Below are positions 42,357 through 51,089 of a stretch of 64,000 bases of DNA, piece after piece. Location of the stretch: NCBI GenBank assembly GCA_009887095.1, contig QXYC01000019.1, positions 1-64,000 on the forward strand, given 5' to 3'. The first letter of the stretch is position 1. Each line of letters begins with the position of its first letter. The DNA is from Candidatus Poseidoniales archaeon. GTDB taxonomy: Archaea; Thermoplasmatota; Poseidoniia; Poseidoniales; Poseidoniaceae. The notes under the pieces were generated by a model. It did not search any database and was not told the origin of the DNA. It saw nothing but the letters and a program-made list of their open reading frames with translations. The position numbers and the translations under genes were made by a program.

Positions 42357-43244
42357 TTACTCGACAGACTCACCGTTTAGGAAAGAGGCTTCAATCACCG
42401 TCACGCCCTTGACCCTTGTCTCAAAGAAGTTTTTCAGTCGCTCACAGGTTGGTTTGCTAACCTTTGGCGTAACGACCACAAGGGCAGTTCCTGAGCCGGA
42501 GATTCCTGCAGCACGCGCCCCATTCAGCAAGGAGTCATTGGTGATTTTTCTGCCTGTAACATCGCCAAGGACGCCGAGCATCGCCCGACCATTCCAAGTC
42601 AACGCCACGAGTTCCCTTCCTTCCTGGAGGGCGCTCAAGGCTTGTCGGAAAGTGTCTTGATGGGGTACGAACTCCTCCAAAGTGGGCTTATGTCCACGAT
42701 CGCCTCTGCATACAATCAACAGGTACCAATCTTCGGCGTTCGGGCCACTGCTCTCCATGAGGACGCCATCCTCAATGCTTTCCGCCTGCGGATCGATGAG
42801 TTTCCACCCGGGCGTTGCACACGCCCATGCATCATCAACTGAGCCCGTGAGGGTCACACCTGCGAGGATTTGTGATTGGACGGAAAGTCCGACGATGTCT
42901 GCATCAGAAAGTTCGGTCGAGGTTGCTCCTGCGAGGGCACGGAGCGCAGCAATCGAGGTTGCAGCGCTGGATTTGAGGCCCTGACGAGGTGGTATTTTCG
43001 AAGCGACCGCCCAGTGGAGGTCTTCTGCTGTTTTCCCTTCGGGAAGTGAATGGCCAGCATCGGTCCATGCCTTTAGAACACCATCGAGAAGACCATCAGG
43101 GTCATCGAGTGCTCGTTTGCTGGGTGAATCGAGGAGGCGAACTGCCACTGGGAGGTCCAAGGCCATGCTTGCGCCATAGCCTAATCCTGCCGCGTGAAGA
43201 AGACTGCAGGCACCATGTGCCTTGCCGTTTCCAAGTACCGCCAA
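42357..43244 (-). CDS. aroK: Shikimate kinase, archaeal GHMP type
   Basis: Archaea use a GHMP-fold shikimate kinase unrelated to bacterial AroK. Here NGKAHGACSLLHAAGLGYGA opens the protein, the ATP-binding loop is PPRQGLKSSAATSIAAL, and the third GHMP motif is GISGSGTALVVVT. The best start is TTG at 43244, four bases after AGGTGA, where the SD overlaps the stop of the upstream gene. An open extension to 43328 overlaps that gene and lacks family support. Length 295. Confidence 0.9.
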   Translation of the reverse strand: MAVLGNGKAHGACSLLHAAGLGYGASMALDLPVAVRLLDSPSKRALDDPDGLLDGVLKAWTDAGHSLPEGKTAEDLHWAVASKIPPRQGLKSSAATSIAALRALAGATSTELSDADIVGLSVQSQILAGVTLTGSVDDAWACATPGWKLIDPQAESIEDGVLMESSGPNAEDWYLLIVCRGDRGHKPTLEEFVPHQDTFRQALSALQEGRELVALTWNGRAMLGVLGDVTGRKITNDSLLNGARAAGISGSGTALVVVTPKVSKPTCERLKNFFETRVKGVTVIEASFLNGESVE

Positions 43245-43248
43245 ATCA

Positions 43249-44259
43249 TCACCTCTCAGAGACGAGGCTCGAGATGGTGACGCCGATATGGCGAGCACCG
43301 TCGTCGTCCCAACCAAGAATCTCGTCATCAGTTCGTAACGATGTTACTGACACTGGATTCCCGATTGTATCGACTGCCCGGACTGTCTCTGCTTGCTGTA
43401 GGAACATGTGCCCCTCTTTATCGTTTTCATCCACCCACCTGAATAATAAAAGGGGGCGTTGTTCAATCTTGAGTCGACCGATGACCAATTGGCGAGTCAT
43501 GCCTTGTTTACTGGCGATGGTGACACAATCACCAGAGTTTAGTTCTGCCAAATATTTGGTCGTTCCATCTGCCATCAATGCATACGATTGGGGTGAGCCC
43601 GCATTCACTCTGAACGGCCTTGATGGAACGAATTCAGAAGGGACAGTTTCTCCGTGGACGAGCATGAAACTGGAAGCATTTGAGCCAACGAGCATCCCTT
43701 CGCCAAGTTCCAGCATGGAAGTGAAATCAATACAGTAGCGTTCTCCGATGCCACCTTCTTCGACTGACTTGATCTTCAGTTTAGAGAGGGACAATGTCGT
43801 TGCGTTGTGTTCTGGAGCGCCGGCAACTTCGCCGTGCAGTTCGAGGCGCTGAGCTTTTGCAATACAGGCTGCTTCGAGCATGGACTGCTCGTCAGGGATG
43901 ACGATTGCGTCAACACCTTGTTGAAGCGCAAAAGCTGCTCCTTGAATCTGTGCAGGGGTTGTCATTACAGCAGCAATCCTTGTTGGTGTGCCTTCGTTTG
44001 CTGCGATGAGATTTTCAAGAGGAATCATCGACCAAGACTCAAACGATACCATGAGCCACCCAACGCTACCAATCAGTGATTTTGCCTTTTCTTGATCCCG
44101 ACTGTCTGTTACGTGGACGGCAGCTCCGACCATGTTCTTGTCAAGGTAGAGTTTGCTGCCCTCCACATAGGATTCCGTACCGTCAATGAGGCGATTTACG
44201 CCCTCGTGAACGGGCCCATCCCCGCTGCTGTGGGTTCGGACATCGAGCCAAATCTCCAT
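43249..44259 (-). CDS. 3-dehydroquinate synthase II (archaeal AroB')
   Basis: This enzyme oxidatively deaminates and cyclises the ADH product to 3-dehydroquinate with NAD. The start MEIWLDVRTHS is followed by VGWLMVSFESWSMIPLENLIA, AVMTTPAQIQGAAFALQQGV and GERYCIDFTSMLELGEGMLV. Then SSFMLVHGETVPSEFVPSRP and FRVNAGSPQSYALMADGTTK appear, all conserved in the family. Length 336 is normal. It follows ADH synthase by nine nt. Together the two replace DAHP synthase and classical AroB. Confidence 0.94.
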   Translation of the reverse strand: MEIWLDVRTHSSGDGPVHEGVNRLIDGTESYVEGSKLYLDKNMVGAAVHVTDSRDQEKAKSLIGSVGWLMVSFESWSMIPLENLIAANEGTPTRIAAVMTTPAQIQGAAFALQQGVDAIVIPDEQSMLEAACIAKAQRLELHGEVAGAPEHNATTLSLSKLKIKSVEEGGIGERYCIDFTSMLELGEGMLVGSNASSFMLVHGETVPSEFVPSRPFRVNAGSPQSYALMADGTTKYLAELNSGDCVTIASKQGMTRQLVIGRLKIEQRPLLLFRWVDENDKEGHMFLQQAETVRAVDTIGNPVSVTSLRTDDEILGWDDDGARHIGVTISSLVSER

Positions 44260-44268
44260 GTTCTCGCC

Positions 44269-45066
44269 TCATAGGTTGCAAGCCTTCATCGCATCGGCGA
44301 CCGATGCATCTTGGTGGACCAGCATGACAAGTGCTTTTGCAATCCCTTCCACATTTTCATGAGCAAAGACCTGCCTTCCCATGCAGATGCCTGATGCTCC
44401 AGCATCAAGCGCCGAGCGAACCATCGTGAGGATGCCTTCACTGTCACCTGTTGAAGGTCCCCCTGCGACCAGAACTGGAATTGGTACGGCATTGGCAATC
44501 TGACTGAACGACTCAGCATCACCCGTCCACACGGTCTTTGCAGCATCACAGCCTAATTCGAAAGCCAGACGCACCGCGTGAGCATTGCAGTGTGTGATAT
44601 CGCCTTGAATTGGATTCAAGTGTTCACCACGGGCGTACACCATGCCAAACATGGGTAGGTTGTGGTGCAGCGCCTCTCTGCTCAATTGGCCCATGCGCTC
44701 GATCATGGAGGCTTCATTTGGGCTCCCCATGTTGACTTGGCACGATACCCCCATGCCGCCTCTTGGAACGACTTCGTCTGCGTGACCGACGATGACTTTG
44801 TTTGCAGCATCGGATCCTGCATGTCGGGTGGAGACTGAAAAGTGAATGACCATCGAAGTGGATGTCCCCTCACAGAGGTGGTTGTAGTGATTCACGACGC
44901 CCTTTTGAGCCACAATGCCGTCAACACCTGCAGCAACAAGCGATCTGATGACGCCCTCTGTGTCGGTCAGCCCAGGGATTGGAAAGTCAGAGGCTCCGTG
45001 GTCGATTGGAATCCACACACCGCGCCCGTTGGGCAACAGGCGTTCGAGCCGTTCTGCTTTGTCCAT
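44269..45066 (-). CDS. 2-amino-3,7-dideoxy-D-threo-hept-6-ulosonate synthase (ADH synthase, AroA')
   Basis: This class I aldolase condenses 6-deoxy-5-ketofructose 1-phosphate with aspartate semialdehyde, opening the archaeal aromatic route. It has GVWIPIDHGASDFPIPGL, a conserved VAGGPSTGDSEGILTMV phosphate-binding loop and GICMGRQVFAHENV near the end. The Schiff-base lysine is probably in CDAAKTVWTGD. At 265 residues it fits the FbaB-like ADH synthase family. A plain fructose-bisphosphate aldolase is excluded mainly by the adjacent dehydroquinate synthase II. It heads the operon that runs to lysC. Confidence 0.92.
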   Translation of the reverse strand: MDKAERLERLLPNGRGVWIPIDHGASDFPIPGLTDTEGVIRSLVAAGVDGIVAQKGVVNHYNHLCEGTSTSMVIHFSVSTRHAGSDAANKVIVGHADEVVPRGGMGVSCQVNMGSPNEASMIERMGQLSREALHHNLPMFGMVYARGEHLNPIQGDITHCNAHAVRLAFELGCDAAKTVWTGDAESFSQIANAVPIPVLVAGGPSTGDSEGILTMVRSALDAGASGICMGRQVFAHENVEGIAKALVMLVHQDASVADAMKACNL

Positions 45067-45114
45067 GCTTTCTCCAAACGGTCCCTATTCTCAAGGTTTC
45101 GCACCCAGAGGCGT

Positions 45115-45750
45115 TCAGTTGGATTGCTCGGAACCCCAGTGCATGAGAGCGATTTCGGCCCTGCTGAGGTGTTCTTGGAGGGTTGAACGCGGCGTGTCCA
45201 TCAACTCTGCAAGTTCACGGAGGTTGATTTTCTTAGGGTGCTCGTAATACCCCGATGAAACGGCGACTTTCATGCATTCAATTTGACGTTCTGTTAACAA
45301 CGTCTCGACAATGCTCTTGCTGCTTTCCATCTCAACAACCTTTACCACATCTGGAGGTAGGAGTTTTCTCGCAATTTTCAAGAAACTCGAGATCCCACTT
45401 GGGACGCCTCGAACTTTGATTGAAATCCCTTCACCACCGTAGGTGTAAGGCGGAAGGATGTGGATGTTTTCGAACTTGATAGCGGCGATGGAAAGTGGAT
45501 GTGAGTTCCACACCACGATGTGCCCGCCGTCGCCTACGCCGAGCACGCTTTCAACCTTGAGAAACGGGACTGCATCGAGGTCTTCCGGGCCGCGACCTTC
45601 GCAAAAAGAGGCGTGGATCAATTGTCGAATACCGTCTTCTCCGATGTCCAAGTGGCCAACGACCTCCAAGGAATGCGCAATTTTGGCGATTGGAGCGTAC
45701 TCGGAATTGGCAACGGTCTCGGCCGTCCATCGCAGATGGATTTCTCTCAT
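45115..45750 (-). CDS. HTH-10 (bacterio-opsin activator-type) transcription regulator
   Basis: The C-terminal domain carries the HTH-10 pattern LTERQIECMKVAVSSGYYEH with PKKINLRELAELMDTPRSTL and QEHLSRAEIAL. The first 150 residues are an unassigned sensory-type domain as in haloarchaeal relatives. I chose the ATG at 45750 (MREIHLRWTAE) because a TATA box lies 27 nt upstream; earlier ATGs at 45759, 45768 and 45792 would place the TATA inside or too near the gene. It is divergent from the TetR operon. Confidence 0.88.
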   Translation of the reverse strand: MREIHLRWTAETVANSEYAPIAKIAHSLEVVGHLDIGEDGIRQLIHASFCEGRGPEDLDAVPFLKVESVLGVGDGGHIVVWNSHPLSIAAIKFENIHILPPYTYGGEGISIKVRGVPSGISSFLKIARKLLPPDVVKVVEMESSKSIVETLLTERQIECMKVAVSSGYYEHPKKINLRELAELMDTPRSTLQEHLSRAEIALMHWGSEQSN

Positions 45751-45773
45751 ACGGCAGGCCATAGGGCGCATGG

Positions 45774-45780
45774 TATATTT
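45774..45780 (-). promoter_or_regulatory. TATA box of the HTH-10 regulator gene
   Basis: AAATATA on the minus strand, centred 27 nt upstream of the ATG at 45750, indicates a leaderless transcript. Confidence 0.6.
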
Positions 45781-45850
45781 GCTTGCCTTCATGAGGGGGC
45801 GTTTCCAGAGGTTGTTTCAGTCTTCTGTGGCCTTTTTTTCTTGGGTCGGA

Positions 45851-45858
45851 TTTATATT
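45851..45858 (+). promoter_or_regulatory. TATA box of the TetR-ABC operon
   Basis: TTTATATT is centred about 32 nt before the ATG at 45887. The predicted transcription start, near 45880, falls inside the operator that follows. Confidence 0.65.
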
Positions 45859-45888
45859 CGACCGGCTGGTCGGACCGATTGGTCGAAT
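45856..45888 (+). promoter_or_regulatory. Tandem palindromic operator for the TetR-family regulator
   Basis: Two GACC-N4-GGTC palindromes occur in tandem at 45860-45871 and 45873-45884, with a 13-bp period. They lie within a larger 33-bp dyad whose ends are ATTCGACC and GGTCGAAT, centred on 45872. Twelve of 16 base pairs of the dyad match. The site lies between the TATA box and the start codon, so bound repressor would block transcription. The two-dimer layout resembles QacR-type operators, which is a comparison only. Confidence 0.7.
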
Positions 45889-46513
45889 GCCTCTCGCACG
45901 CTATGAATCCATTGAAGAATCGCTCAAAACGAGGATTCTTGATGTTTCTAAGGAAGAATTCTCTGCTCACGGCTTCGAAGGCGCTTCGTACAACAAAATC
46001 ATACAAAAAATTGGCATCTCGAAAGGTTCGATGTACTATTACTTCGAAAACAAGGAAGACCTGTTCATCACGTGTTTTCTGGATGCCTTTGCTCATGCAA
46101 CAGGACGATTTGGTTTTGACTATACCACATTCCCAGTGGGGGATGACGTGCAAACCTATTGGAATTCAATCAAGATGATTTCATCAAAGCAGTGGAATGA
46201 TGTTCTTCGGCATCCACTGCTCATGTCCCTCATGCGTCAATTGGTTTTGCTGGGTACCGATCACCCCATTTTCCGCAAGTTGAACGCTGTATGTGAGGGT
46301 TTGAGCGAGTATGGAGACCTTATGGCCATTCTCGAACATGGGGTGGAAATCGGAGCGATCCGTGATGATGTACCCCTCAATGTGCTCGTTCGGATGAACA
46401 CCGAATATGAGGTGTGGCTAATGCAAGAAATGCAAGAAAAGCGTTTAGGTGAGCAACAGGTGGTTGAGAAATTCTTTGAGATGTTTAAGCAACTCTTTGA
46501 AACAAAAAGGTGA
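45887..46513 (+). CDS. TetR-family transcriptional repressor
   Basis: The N-terminal DNA-binding domain reads TRILDVSKEEFSAHGFEGAS and then YNKIIQKIGISKGSMYYYFE with NKEDLF, a textbook TetR helix-turn-helix. The remaining 150 residues would form the ligand-binding and dimer domain; the inducer is unknown. The ATG at 45887 begins inside the operator. The longer open frame upstream is antisense to the HTH-10 gene and is not used. The repressor is followed within four nt by the ABC ATPase, so it probably controls export by that system and its own expression. Confidence 0.92.
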   Translation: MPLARYESIEESLKTRILDVSKEEFSAHGFEGASYNKIIQKIGISKGSMYYYFENKEDLFITCFLDAFAHATGRFGFDYTTFPVGDDVQTYWNSIKMISSKQWNDVLRHPLLMSLMRQLVLLGTDHPIFRKLNAVCEGLSEYGDLMAILEHGVEIGAIRDDVPLNVLVRMNTEYEVWLMQEMQEKRLGEQQVVEKFFEMFKQLFETKR

Positions 46514-46517
46514 ACAA

Positions 46518-47228
46518 ATGAACAAATTATTGCAAATGGAAAACCTAGAACGACATTATGACACACCTGCTGGCGTTGTCAAAGCGCTTGATGGCGTGAG
46601 CTTCGAAATCCATGAAGGCGAACGTGTCATTCTTCTGGGCCCATCTGGTTCTGGAAAAACAACGCTTCTGAATTGTCTTTCAGCTCTCGACAGCCCAACT
46701 GGCGGCGAATACACGTTCACATCCGGGAAATCGGAAGTCATGGATTCAGTGCCACGGAACAATTCTGAGAAAATGACCTCCTTCCGTAGGGAAAATATCG
46801 GTTATGTGTTCCAATTTTTCAATCTCTTGCAAGACCTCACTGTTCTTGAGAATATCCTTCTGATCCAAGAATTGGCTGGTAAAAAAGACCCTGCTCGAGC
46901 CAAGGAATTGTTGAAACTCGTTGGTCTAGAAGCCGAAGTCGACCGCTTCCCTGGTGAAATCAGCGGAGGACAACAACAGAGAGTAGCGATTGCACGGAGC
47001 ATTGCTAAGCGTCCAACCCTTTTACTCGGTGATGAACTCACAGGTAACCTTGACACCGAGACTTCGAACAAAGTTATGGAAGCCCTGGTGAGTGCATGCA
47101 AGCAAGAAAACATCACCTCTGTGTTCGTCACCCACGACGAAGGATTGGTCAAGTATGCGACCAGGGTGATCCGAATTGACAGTGGAAAGATTGTCTCAGA
47201 CGAACAAACCAACAACGATTCTGAGTGA
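46518..47228 (+). CDS. ABC transporter ATPase, MacB/LolD type
   Basis: Walker A LLGPSGSGKTTLLNCLS, the Q-loop in GYVFQFFNLLQDLTVLEN, the signature EISGGQQQRVAIARSIA and Walker B LLLGDELTGNLD are all present. The switch histidine is in VTHDE. This ATPase type pairs with FtsX-like permeases in mechanotransmission systems rather than classical import. AAGGTGA lies four bases before the ATG at 46518. It is the second gene of a tetR-ABC-permease operon. The cargo may be a drug, lipid or peptide. Confidence 0.93.
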   Translation: MNKLLQMENLERHYDTPAGVVKALDGVSFEIHEGERVILLGPSGSGKTTLLNCLSALDSPTGGEYTFTSGKSEVMDSVPRNNSEKMTSFRRENIGYVFQFFNLLQDLTVLENILLIQELAGKKDPARAKELLKLVGLEAEVDRFPGEISGGQQQRVAIARSIAKRPTLLLGDELTGNLDTETSNKVMEALVSACKQENITSVFVTHDEGLVKYATRVIRIDSGKIVSDEQTNNDSE

Positions 47229-47237
47229 GGGTTTACC

Positions 47238-49685
47238 ATGTCTGCTCTCTTGAACAAGCGCTTGGCTCGAAGCCTATGGCGAACCAAACTGCGGCTTTTG
47301 GCCGTCGTTTTGATGGTGTTTGTCGGTGTCTTTGCTGGCATTACCTTTGGTGGTTATGCTCACAACCTCGGTGGCATGTACGATACCATGCAAGCCGATG
47401 ATGAAAGTGGTACGAATCTTGCCGACCTTTGGATTGACAATCGCAGTGCTGCATGGACCTCGGAACAAGTCAATGCCTTCTGTGCAGCATTGGGAACTGC
47501 TTGGGATTCCTCAACGGTTTCTCAGTCTCTTGATTCATGTGAAGGCCGTACCGTTGCCCAAGGCGCGATGTTCCACACCAACGACACCGGTGAACACATC
47601 ATCAATTCTCTATGGCACGGCATTCCTGATGGTGCTAATGCTGACCGTGTATGGATGCCTGAAGGGCATTCCGAAGGCAGAACGGCAGTTGCTGCTGATG
47701 AAATTGTCATCGATGCTCACGTCACAGAGGCGCTTGAACTCAGTCTTGGAGATACGGTGAGCATTGGTGCAGGAAATGCAACCGCAGATTTCACCCTCGT
47801 CGGAATGGGGTACCATCCTCTGCATGTGATCATGGCACCTGAGGGGACGCTGTTCCCTCCTGAATCAGGCGAATACGTGGTGGGCTACCTCTCCGATGCT
47901 GGAATGGCTCGATTGACCGGCGAAGCCGTCGGTATGAGCAACATCATCATGCTGGATGTCGAGGGAACCCCTTCGTTTGACCTTCCAGACACAAGCGAAT
48001 ATGAGGGTGAGGAAATTGATGCTGTGAAGCTGTTGGTCGATACAGCACTTGTCGAATCAGAACTCGATGCTCGAGTGCGTGACCGCGGACAGAACGAACC
48101 CGTTGAAGTCATGCGCCAAGATCTCGAAGGAACCGAGCGAACAACCGTCCCGTTCACCGTGATGATTGCATCAATCGCAGCAATCACGATTGTGTTGAGT
48201 CTGCAGCGCTTGGTGCAAAGCCAAGCAAAGGAGATCGCAGTGCTGCGAACATTGGGTGTCAAACGCTCATCGCTTATGACCGGCTATCTCGCTGCGCCAC
48301 TGGTGATTGGCGGCATCGGTTGTGCACTTGGAGCGTTGGCTGGGCCTGTGGGCATGAATGGAATGTTGGATTTCTACCAAGACTTGGTTGGCGTACCGAT
48401 TGTCGAGCGAACAGTCCCCTCCTCAGTGATTCTAACGGTCATTGGCTCGACGATGCTTGTTGTGTTTTTGTCGGGAGCATTCCCTGCGTGGAAGGCAAGC
48501 CGCCTTGATCCGTTAGCGGTTCTTAGCGGTCAAAGTGATATGAGGGTGGGCTCAAACCTCCTTCGAAAATTGACATCATGGATGCCAACAACGCTCGGAC
48601 TTTCGATTCGTTCAAGCATGCGCAAACCGATCCGGCTCACGATGACTTTTGTCGCTGTAGGGATCTCTTTGATGCTTTTCGGCTCGATTCAAATGATGTC
48701 TGCCGGACTCCAAGATACGATGGTTGGAGGTCTCGAAGACGATCAGACATGGGATGCACAAGTCTACATTATGCCAGAGGCGGAAGGTCCTGTTGTTGAT
48801 TGGGCAAACAACAATTCAGCATCGTATGAGATGATCATTGAGATGCCACTTGGTTCGGTTGAAGATGGTGATGGAATCGACCGAGTGTTCACCCTTGTTG
48901 GCCTCGATTCATTTGATGAAGGCATGCGTTCTGTTTCTGTTCTTGAAGGCAATACCCCCGCTGCAAACGCTGCAATTATACAAGTTATGATGGATGAAGG
49001 GAGCATGAATTTCCTTGACTGGGAAGTCGGTGAACAGCACACAGTGGACGTCAACGGAGCGGAACTGGATGTGGAAATTGTTGGAACTTCAGCAGCAGAA
49101 TTAGCCCGTACCATGTATTTCATTCGAGATGATTTGAGTGGTATCCTTGGTGTCAACGCGACTTCGATTTATCTTGAATTCCCGTCCGGGGTTACAGTCG
49201 ATTCTGCTTTAGGTGAAGTTTCAGCAGGCATTGTTGAGCGGCAAACGCTCCTCAATGGCATTAACAGCTTGCTCGATCAACAGACTCAAATCTTCCAGAC
49301 AATGATGTACTTGGGACTTCTTTTCACGGTCGTTGTCATGTTCAATACCATGATCATGAACGTGGCAGAGCGGGACTTTGAATTGGCAACACTTCGGGTT
49401 CTTGGTGCGTCGACACGCAGTCTCGGAACGATGCTTTTGTTTGAAAGCCTCTTGATTGGTATCATCGGTGGAATTGTCGGCGTCCTGTTCGCATACGGTG
49501 GAGCTGTTGGTCTTGCGGCCTCGTTTTCTTCGTGGCAGTTCTTCGTTCCTGTGACAATTGTACCGAGTGTGGCATGGCAACTAATGTCTGGAGTTATTCT
49601 CATCGCTGTAGCAATGACACCATTCGGCGTGTGGCGTCTTCGCAGGATGGACTTGGTGGAAAAAGTCAAGGATTTGTCTGCTTGA
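47238..49685 (+). CDS. FtsX/MacB-like ABC permease
   Basis: The 815-residue permease has an N-terminal span (LLAVVLMVFVGVFAGITFGG) followed by a large extracytoplasmic domain. Two FtsX core blocks follow: one near residues 310-420 with SQAKEIAVLRTLGVKRSSL, and one at the C terminus with ERDFELATLRVLGASTRSL. The duplication gives about eight to ten spans, as in the large two-domain DevC/LolC-like permeases. It follows the ATPase by nine nt. No membrane fusion protein is visible, as expected for a cell with one membrane. Confidence 0.9.
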   Translation: MSALLNKRLARSLWRTKLRLLAVVLMVFVGVFAGITFGGYAHNLGGMYDTMQADDESGTNLADLWIDNRSAAWTSEQVNAFCAALGTAWDSSTVSQSLDSCEGRTVAQGAMFHTNDTGEHIINSLWHGIPDGANADRVWMPEGHSEGRTAVAADEIVIDAHVTEALELSLGDTVSIGAGNATADFTLVGMGYHPLHVIMAPEGTLFPPESGEYVVGYLSDAGMARLTGEAVGMSNIIMLDVEGTPSFDLPDTSEYEGEEIDAVKLLVDTALVESELDARVRDRGQNEPVEVMRQDLEGTERTTVPFTVMIASIAAITIVLSLQRLVQSQAKEIAVLRTLGVKRSSLMTGYLAAPLVIGGIGCALGALAGPVGMNGMLDFYQDLVGVPIVERTVPSSVILTVIGSTMLVVFLSGAFPAWKASRLDPLAVLSGQSDMRVGSNLLRKLTSWMPTTLGLSIRSSMRKPIRLTMTFVAVGISLMLFGSIQMMSAGLQDTMVGGLEDDQTWDAQVYIMPEAEGPVVDWANNNSASYEMIIEMPLGSVEDGDGIDRVFTLVGLDSFDEGMRSVSVLEGNTPAANAAIIQVMMDEGSMNFLDWEVGEQHTVDVNGAELDVEIVGTSAAELARTMYFIRDDLSGILGVNATSIYLEFPSGVTVDSALGEVSAGIVERQTLLNGINSLLDQQTQIFQTMMYLGLLFTVVVMFNTMIMNVAERDFELATLRVLGASTRSLGTMLLFESLLIGIIGGIVGVLFAYGGAVGLAASFSSWQFFVPVTIVPSVAWQLMSGVILIAVAMTPFGVWRLRRMDLVEKVKDLSA

Positions 49686-49739
49686 AACGTTTCCATCCAA
49701 CCGATGCTACAATAGATGAGTTCTGCTTAGGCTCTTCCA

Positions 49740-50996
49740 ATGGACCCTCAATCAATTGGAATGTTGGCTGTGTTCGGCGGTGGCTTTACCATTGGTCTTT
49801 GGTACATTGCAACTCGGAATGAAGCCCAATTGAACATGCGTCATGGGATGAGTCCAGAAGGACTCCGGTACAACAGCGGTCAACCTGGTTTTGGCAACGC
49901 GAAGCAACAACTCAATGCCAAGTTGGCCGTCGTCGAAGAACGCCGAAGAGCACGAGAACTCGCTCGAGGTCGGCTTGCACAATTGGAAGCAGAACAGAAC
50001 GTCAAGAAGCAGGCTGCCGAGCGCGCAGCCCGCCAAACTGCAGAGCAGGCGCGGGAAGCTGAACGCCTCCGTCTTGCTGCAATTGCAGACGCACAAGCTG
50101 AGGCAGAAGCAGCAGCCCGTCAAGCAGAAGATGAAGCCGAACGAAGGCGAAGAGAGCGCGAAGAAGCCCGTCTTGCCGAAGCTCGAAACGCTCAATTGGC
50201 CGAACTTGAAGCACAACGCCAATCCGAACTCGAGGCTGCTGAAGCGGCACGACTCGCTGAAATCGATGCAGCAAGGGAAGCAGAAGCCATTCAGTCCAAG
50301 CAAGCAGCAAAGGCTGCTATGAAGGAACTCAAGGAGCGACTTGAGCGTGAGGGTGCCCGATCATCTGACGTTCAAGTTTCGTTGATGTGGAACAACTTCA
50401 ATGATTTGGACTTGCACATTGTTTGTCCTTCAGGTGAGCGAATTCACGGTGGAAATAAAATCTCGAAATGCGGTGGCGAACTCGACGTTGACGCAAACGT
50501 TCGTCCAGAGAGCAAGAAACCTGTTGAGAACGTATACTGGCCGGAAGGGACTGCTCCTGCTGGACAATACCAAGTGTATGTTCACCACTACAAGAAGCAC
50601 AAGAAGCGACGCTCCAAGGACCCAACAAAATTCCAACTCATTGTGAATTCAGTTGGTGATGTCATGGAATACAAAGCAGCTCTCACTCATGGCGACCCAA
50701 TCATGCTGGTTGCTACCTTTGAGGTGCCGAGCATGGCTGAACGACGTCGTGCCAAGAAGGAACTCGAAGACCGTCTTGCGGCACTTGAACGGGGCGAAGA
50801 TCCCGATTCTATGACAGAACTTCCTCCTGAGGACACTTCCACCGCCACACAGGACACGAGTGGCTTGATCGATGAACTGAATGACCGACTTGAGCGCGAA
50901 GGCGCTGAATCAACCTTTGAGGGCTCGGATGCCGCAGAACTCCCGAGTGCACCAGACTTGGATGAATTGAGTGAAAACCAATCCAGCACTGATTAA
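49740..50996 (+). CDS. Membrane-anchored coiled-coil protein with DUF2135-like domain
   Basis: An N-terminal span (IGMLAVFGGGFTIGLWYIA) is followed by a long Ala/Glu/Arg coiled coil from about residue 55 to 200. A beta domain near 205-325 contains SLMWNNFNDLDLHIVCPSGE, KCGGELDVDANV and AGQYQVYVHHYKKHKKR, the pattern of DUF2135/YfaP-like domains. The tail has two matched units, LKERLEREGA before the domain and LNDRLEREGA after it. I cannot assign a function. Two cysteines in the beta domain might bind metal or form a disulphide. Confidence 0.75.
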   Translation: MDPQSIGMLAVFGGGFTIGLWYIATRNEAQLNMRHGMSPEGLRYNSGQPGFGNAKQQLNAKLAVVEERRRARELARGRLAQLEAEQNVKKQAAERAARQTAEQAREAERLRLAAIADAQAEAEAAARQAEDEAERRRREREEARLAEARNAQLAELEAQRQSELEAAEAARLAEIDAAREAEAIQSKQAAKAAMKELKERLEREGARSSDVQVSLMWNNFNDLDLHIVCPSGERIHGGNKISKCGGELDVDANVRPESKKPVENVYWPEGTAPAGQYQVYVHHYKKHKKRRSKDPTKFQLIVNSVGDVMEYKAALTHGDPIMLVATFEVPSMAERRRAKKELEDRLAALERGEDPDSMTELPPEDTSTATQDTSGLIDELNDRLEREGAESTFEGSDAAELPSAPDLDELSENQSSTD

Positions 50997-51089
50997 GCAA
51001 AACGCACCGATGCCAGAGCAAACTTTCCAGGGCGGGTCGGTCAAAACGAGGTCAACCTATGTGCGTTTAGCACGTGGATTGTTGTTTGC

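Noticed and set aside
42118-42660. Plus-strand frame of 180 codons opposite aroC and aroK
   Set aside because: Both minus-strand genes have unmistakable family motifs, and the plus product has no recognisable features.
44269-45066. Glycolytic fructose-bisphosphate aldolase
   Set aside because: The fold is shared, but the gene sits in an operon with dehydroquinate synthase II, shikimate kinase and chorismate synthase, which fits ADH synthase.
45458-45886. Extension of the TetR gene upstream to 45458
   Set aside because: The extension is antisense to the HTH-10 gene and passes through the TATA box and operator; the TetR domain begins right after 45887.
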